Notes under the pieces: generated by a model
The model's database searches: none
The model's input: only the letters and a program-made list of their open reading frames with translations
Told to the model about the DNA's origin: nothing
Source of the DNA: Flavobacteriaceae bacterium
GTDB taxonomy: Bacteria > Bacteroidota > Bacteroidia > Flavobacteriales > Flavobacteriaceae
Reading direction: 5' to 3'
DNA: 64,000 bases
Assembly: GCA_026988355.1 (NCBI GenBank)
Contig: JALSLK010000071.1
Location: 1-64,000, forward strand
Translations under genes and position numbers: made by a program
Part shown: in pieces, positions 59,871 to 64,000 of the stretch
Layout: every line of letters begins with the position of its first letter
Position numbering within the stretch: position 1 is the stretch's first letter

Positions 59871-61874
59871 ATGAAGAAATCTATTTATTTTTCGATTATT
59901 TTTATACTAATTTCTCTAGTTTCGTTTGCTCAAATTGTAAATGAAGGGGTTTTAAAAATTAAAGATGGAACTACGGTCTATTTTGGAGAAGAATATACAA
60001 ATAAAGTCGGTGCAACACACGATAACGAAGGGAATTTACACCTCAATAGTAACCTTATTAATAACGGTTTAATTAATGAGTCTTCAAATGCTGATTTAGC
60101 GAATGGAATTACCTATTTTGATAGCCCTACAAATGGTAGTGCAACCACAAATGCCATTCAAACTATCTCTGGAAGTTCTAACAAAGTTGCTTTTGAAAAT
60201 ATGGTGGTAAGTAATACAACTGGAGTTTCTGTTGCCGATGGTATGGAATTAATTGTAGAGAAAGGTGTCACACTAACTAGTGGCGATTTACGAATGGTAG
60301 GCGAATCGCAATTAATACAAAAACATACTGGTGCAAATTCTAATTCTGGAAACACTAAATTATTAATAGATCAACAAGGAACAACAGATACTTACAATTA
60401 TAATTTTTGGTCTTCTCCTGTTAGTGGAGCTACTGCTGGAAGTTATACTGTTGGTGCTGTTTTATATGACGGAACGGATTCTTCTATAAATTCTTTTACA
60501 CCATCTATTGCAACCTATACTACAGGTGCTCCTTGGAATGGAACGCCATCTACTGTAGTTGGCGGAAGTGTGACTACTGCTTTAAATTTAGAATCGTATT
60601 GGCTTTGGAAATTTGAAAATGGCAATATTGACGATGGTAACGATTGGTTTTTAATACGAAATACAACAGCTATAAGTCCTGGATTAGGTTATACGATGAA
60701 AGGGTCTGGTGCTGCAAGTGCAAATCAAAATTATGTTTTTAAAGGCAAACCAAACGATGGTACTTATAATTTAGTTCTTGGTGCAAATAAATCGTCTTTG
60801 GTTGGTAATCCATATCCTAGTGCTATAGATGGAAATAGTTTTATTACTCAAAATGCTGCTGTATTAGCAGATATTACTGTGCCTTCCGCAACTTTAGGTG
60901 CTCTTTATTTTTGGGAACATTGGGGAGGGAATTCTCATTTTCAAAATAATTATCAAGGTGGTTATGCTACCTATACTTTAGTTGGTGGAACGCCTCCTAC
61001 ATCGCATCCTGATGTAAACGGTGGCGGTACAAGTAGTGGTATTAATGGTGCTAGATATATTCCTGTTGGACAAGGATTTTTTGTAGAGACCGCAACTGGT
61101 GGAACTATTACTTTTAATAATAACATGCGTATATTCCAAACCGAAGGTGCTAACTCTCATTTTTTTAGACCTGCAAATGGCTCTAATAAAAATGCTACGG
61201 AAGATTTAACACAAAGAATACGATTAGGATATAACAATTCAACTGGTTTTTATAGACAAATTATGACTGCTTTTGTGCCTGAATGTAGTGATGGTCATAA
61301 TACTGCTTATGATGCTAGAATGGTAGATGTTAATCCAGAAGATTTATATTGGATTACAAATAACAAAGAATATGTAATTGATGCTAGACCATTTAGAGCG
61401 GATTTACAAATCCCTCTAGGTTTAAAAGTTACTAATAGCGGCATACAATCTATTTTTGTAGAGGCTACTGACAATTTTGATGATGCCATTTATATTTTAG
61501 ATACGGATACTGGTTTTACACACGATATTAGACAATCTAATTTCGAAGTAAATTTAGAACCTGGAGTTTATAACAATCGGTTTAAATTGGTTTTTCAACC
61601 AGCGAGTACTGTTAGCGTAGATGATGTTGTTACTAGTTCTCTACAAGTATATTTTACTAAGAAAAATAAAGAAATTACCATTACTAATTTGGATAAATTA
61701 ACTCTAAAGAGTGCTAAAGTATATAATACTATTGGACAATTAATTAAAATTGTTTCTAAGTCCGAATTATTACAAAACGAAATTAAAATTCCATTTCATG
61801 TTGCTTCTGGAACGTATCTAATTAATATTGAAACAACTATTGGAAAAGGCGCATTTAAAATAATAGCATATTAA
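59871..61874 (+). CDS. Secreted T9SS type A cargo protein
   Basis: The product has 667 residues from ATG 59871, with a signal peptide ending VSFAQIV (the frame is open 10 codons further, but MKKSIYFSIIF is the natural start). The middle is Gly/Thr/Asn-rich beta structure, including GLGYTMKGSG and YIPVGQGFFVETATGGTITFNNNMRIFQ, typical of large Bacteroidetes surface proteins of unknown function. The last 80 residues (SLQVYFTKKNKEITI ... GTYLINIETTIGKGAFKII) are the type A sorting domain. Confidence 0.82.
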   Translation: MKKSIYFSIIFILISLVSFAQIVNEGVLKIKDGTTVYFGEEYTNKVGATHDNEGNLHLNSNLINNGLINESSNADLANGITYFDSPTNGSATTNAIQTISGSSNKVAFENMVVSNTTGVSVADGMELIVEKGVTLTSGDLRMVGESQLIQKHTGANSNSGNTKLLIDQQGTTDTYNYNFWSSPVSGATAGSYTVGAVLYDGTDSSINSFTPSIATYTTGAPWNGTPSTVVGGSVTTALNLESYWLWKFENGNIDDGNDWFLIRNTTAISPGLGYTMKGSGAASANQNYVFKGKPNDGTYNLVLGANKSSLVGNPYPSAIDGNSFITQNAAVLADITVPSATLGALYFWEHWGGNSHFQNNYQGGYATYTLVGGTPPTSHPDVNGGGTSSGINGARYIPVGQGFFVETATGGTITFNNNMRIFQTEGANSHFFRPANGSNKNATEDLTQRIRLGYNNSTGFYRQIMTAFVPECSDGHNTAYDARMVDVNPEDLYWITNNKEYVIDARPFRADLQIPLGLKVTNSGIQSIFVEATDNFDDAIYILDTDTGFTHDIRQSNFEVNLEPGVYNNRFKLVFQPASTVSVDDVVTSSLQVYFTKKNKEITITNLDKLTLKSAKVYNTIGQLIKIVSKSELLQNEIKIPFHVASGTYLINIETTIGKGAFKIIAY

Positions 61875-61933
61875 AAAATATTAAAATAAAATACTTTTGA
61901 TTTCATTGCATAGTTATGTATGTAATCAAATAA

Positions 61934-62242
61934 ATGAAAAATAGTATGACAAAATTTGGCGAAATAATAAGTTCTTCTTCTCCAACTTTAATTGATTTTT
62001 TTAATGAAGAAAACTCTGAAAAATCTTTAGTTCATCGTGTTTTGCGAGATGTTGCTTCTGCATTAGGTGATAAAGCTAAAGTAATTAAAATTGATATTGC
62101 AAAAAACGAAAAACTTGTAAATGCCTTGCGTATTAAAGGAAGTCCTACTTTTATTATCTACAAAGATAGTGAAATGAAATGGAGACAATCTGGACAACAA
62201 GATGCCAATACTCTTATTAATTTAGTAGAACAGTTTGTTTAG
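61934..62242 (+). CDS. Thioredoxin-fold protein without active-site cysteines
   Basis: The 102-residue product aligns with thioredoxin (KVIKIDIAKNEKLVNALRIKGSPTFIIYKDSEMKWRQSG matches [38 protein letters not shown] of the thioredoxin at 8170). At the active site it has NEENSEKS instead of WCGPCK, and the protein has no cysteine. It cannot do dithiol chemistry and may be a chaperone or scaffold. The cis-Pro is kept (GSPTF). Confidence 0.8.
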   Translation: MKNSMTKFGEIISSSSPTLIDFFNEENSEKSLVHRVLRDVASALGDKAKVIKIDIAKNEKLVNALRIKGSPTFIIYKDSEMKWRQSGQQDANTLINLVEQFV

Positions 62243-62260
62243 TTTTACTTGAGGGCAAAA

Positions 62261-62902
62261 TTAATTTATAATACCAAAACTATATTTTTTTTCTACATAG
62301 TATGCCAAGACTTTTGGCAATACATATTCTAGCTTTTTAAATGCTTTTACACTATCATGAAATACAATAATACTTCCATTACTTGTGTTTTTTAATACAT
62401 TTTCCAAACATTTTTCTTTGGTTATTTTTGTATCAAAATCCGCACTTAAAACAGACCACATTATTATTTTGTATTGTTTTTTAAGTAGTTTTTTTGCTTG
62501 CTTCTTCGTAATTTTTCCATAAGGTGGTCTATATAGCTTTATACCCTTACTTTCGATATGATTATTTATTACTTTTTGGCACTGTTCTATGTTTGCAACA
62601 TACTCACTTACATTTGTTTTCCAGCCATTTACATGATTTTGTGTATGATTTCCTATTGCATGTTTTTCGGATACTATTTGATGGAATATATCTGGATTAT
62701 TTTCAATATTTTTACCTAAACAAAAAAAAGTTGCTTTCGCATTGTATTTTTTTAATATTTCTAAAACAAATTGTGTTATTTCTGGTGTTGGTCCATCGTC
62801 AAAAGTAAGATAAATTTCTCGTTTATTTTTTTCGTTATACCAGATATATTTTTTAAAATAGGAAGCTATAATTTTTGGGGTTTTCACAAAATACGTCTTC
62901 AT
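62261..62902 (-). CDS. Polysaccharide deacetylase (NodB domain)
   Basis: The 213-residue protein is one NodB domain with the metal and catalytic residues TFDDGP (Asp35, Asp36), His86 and His90 in GNHTQNH, and RPPYGK. CE4 enzymes remove acetyl groups from peptidoglycan, chitin or other glycans. No signal peptide is evident; the N-terminal segment could be a weak anchor. It lies 19 bp after the DUF2723 protein on the same strand. Confidence 0.9.
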   Translation of the reverse strand: MKTYFVKTPKIIASYFKKYIWYNEKNKREIYLTFDDGPTPEITQFVLEILKKYNAKATFFCLGKNIENNPDIFHQIVSEKHAIGNHTQNHVNGWKTNVSEYVANIEQCQKVINNHIESKGIKLYRPPYGKITKKQAKKLLKKQYKIIMWSVLSADFDTKITKEKCLENVLKNTSNGSIIVFHDSVKAFKKLEYVLPKVLAYYVEKKYSFGIIN

Positions 62903-62921
62903 ATCTATTCCTTTTTATTTT

Positions 62922-64000
62922 CTAATCCATTGCTTTTTCTAACATCTTAAATGCCTCTTCGTACCCTTTTCTCAATTCTTTATAGTAAACGGTATCTTTC
63001 TTTTCACTTTCGTTCATTACATATTGATAAAATTCTATGGTTGGTTTAATATTATTAAACTGTGCCATGATATTATTTTGCCCTGAAATTGTCATACTAA
63101 ACGCTTTAATCTTTTCGGTATATGCACTAATTAGCTTATTAGATAATATTTGTGCTTTTTTTGGCTTTCCTATTTCATAATAACTCTCAATAGCAGTTAA
63201 CGCGAGTCCTTCTTGCGCATACGCCTCGAACGGAATCGTTTCTAGCGCATAATCTATTTGCTCTTCTGCATATTTTTTATCGTATTTTGCTGCCGAATCT
63301 ATAATATTGCCGTACATCAATAAATCGGTTTCAATGCCATCGTAATACATTACTTTTTCATCGCCTTCTAATGAGGCATAATACCTTACATTTTCTTGAA
63401 ATATATGTATTAATTCATTTGCTACTTTTTGTGCTTTTTTTGTTTTTCCAATCTTATAGTAATTTTCTATAAGACCTAATGCTAAACTATAATGTTTATA
63501 CATTTTTATAGGTAATTTTTCTACCGATAAATCTAATATTTCTTCTGCTTTAGCAAAATTATTTTCTTTTATAAAAGTTTCTGCCAATCGTGTTAACATA
63601 TTTCGAAATGAAATACTATTTCTTCTTGTTTCAACATCAATATATAAAGAGGAGTCGTTAGAATTTTTCCAATCTATTTTTTTGATATTGGCATACATAA
63701 CATCGGAATTAATTCTTCCTAAATCTAGCATATTTTTTTTATTGGATGCTGTTTTTATTGGCACTAATTTATAAGACATTCCGTCTACTTGCAAATAATC
63801 TTTTAACCATAGATATTCTTCATCTGCAAATGCTCCTCCTGTAAAATAAATTGGTCTTTCCCAATTGTTATTTGCTAAAATATCCAACATTAAAATTCTA
63901 TTTTTTGTCAATGCTGTTTCATCGATATCAATATCGATATATGGCACTATCAAATCTGCATCTTTCTGAGCTACAATACCGTTTTTTAATACTGCTTCTT
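62922..64000 (-). CDS. DUF2723 protein, C-terminal part (cut by window end)
   Basis: The frame is open to the window edge, so the N-terminal membrane part is missing; the TTG at 63951-63953 is not a start. The visible part has ILDILANNNWERPIYFTGG, typical of the end of DUF2723 proteins, and then repeated helical hairpins of TPR type (NNFAKAEEILDLSVEKLP; GKTKKAQKVANELI; GKPKKAQILSNKLI). DUF2723 proteins are large membrane proteins, related to O-mannosyltransferases. Confidence 0.82.
   Translation of the reverse strand, partial: EAVLKNGIVAQKDADLIVPYIDIDIDETALTKNRILMLDILANNNWERPIYFTGGAFADEEYLWLKDYLQVDGMSYKLVPIKTASNKKNMLDLGRINSDVMYANIKKIDWKNSNDSSLYIDVETRRNSISFRNMLTRLAETFIKENNFAKAEEILDLSVEKLPIKMYKHYSLALGLIENYYKIGKTKKAQKVANELIHIFQENVRYYASLEGDEKVMYYDGIETDLLMYGNIIDSAAKYDKKYAEEQIDYALETIPFEAYAQEGLALTAIESYYEIGKPKKAQILSNKLISAYTEKIKAFSMTISGQNNIMAQFNNIKPTIEFYQYVMNESEKKDTVYYKELRKGYEEAFKMLEKAMD

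Overview
The window is very AT-rich (about 30% GC by eye) and comes from a Bacteroidetes, almost certainly a Flavobacteriaceae. The evidence is: promoters of the Bacteroidetes type (TAnnTTTG at -7) with no Shine-Dalgarno sequences, T9SS type A C-terminal sorting domains, many short lipoboxes, families typical of the phylum (DUF4271, DUF4296, DUF2723, BT0820-type HAD, PorG-like DUF6089, paired OmpH genes) and an ISAon1-like transposase. I saw no rRNA, tRNA or CRISPR array.

Layout. 1-1520: the end of an insertion sequence, a gene it has beheaded, and a small secreted protein. 1644-8137 (minus): a complete trp operon, trpL-E-G-D-C-F-B-A, headed by a leader peptide with three consecutive Trp codons and a classical attenuator. 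8170-17067 (mostly minus): thioredoxin, metal chaperone, sulfide:quinone reductase, heme lipoprotein, rhodanese, a CstB-like persulfide dioxygenase/rhodanese and a SulP permease, with a subtilase between them. 17076-24897: prolyl oligopeptidase, T9SS lipase, glnS, polyprenyl synthetase and a META lipoprotein. 24903-29092: an XRE regulator divergent from a four-gene cluster (secreted protein, lipoprotein, a short apolipoprotein N-acyltransferase-like enzyme, and an HExxH protein) that I could not match to a known system. 29094-38482: housekeeping genes (gpmI, pyrC, dpm-like glycosyltransferase, hemD) with two decayed genes (ORF6N, glpK) and an outer-membrane barrel. 38703-41011: TPP riboswitch and TonB receptor. 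41126-43505: a second, type II sulfide:quinone reductase, a DUF2892 protein and a frameshifted Crp/Fnr regulator. 43603-48296: rimP-nusA-infB. 48491-57257: UspA, then the envelope block (OmpH, OmpH-like, BamA, UppS, PorG-like, NadK, CBS). 57370-64000: pdxJ, dtd, rsgA, a T9SS protein, a thioredoxin-fold protein without its cysteines, a polysaccharide deacetylase and the end of a DUF2723 protein.

The strongest new observation is a shared 14-bp palindrome, GTAAC-N4-GTTAC (with GTAAT/GTGAT variants), in front of six sulfur-related genes or operons (both SQRs, rhodanese/heme lipoprotein, CstB-like, SulP, DUF2892). In four of them the palindrome centre lies exactly 33 bp upstream of the centre of a TAnnTTTG element, and in a fifth 33 bp from a weaker element. 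This is the geometry expected for a class II Crp/Fnr activator, and a Crp/Fnr gene sits in the same cluster. That gene is split by a frameshift at a run of six A. I infer a sulfide-oxidation regulon whose regulator may be inactive, phase-variable or affected by a sequencing error.

Other leads are the trp attenuator, an intrinsic terminator inside the rimP leader, a dispersed family of ATACCAA...TTGGTAT inverted-repeat elements (at least six copies, one truncating a glycerol kinase remnant), and an intrinsic terminator lying inside the first codons of the N-acyltransferase-like gene.
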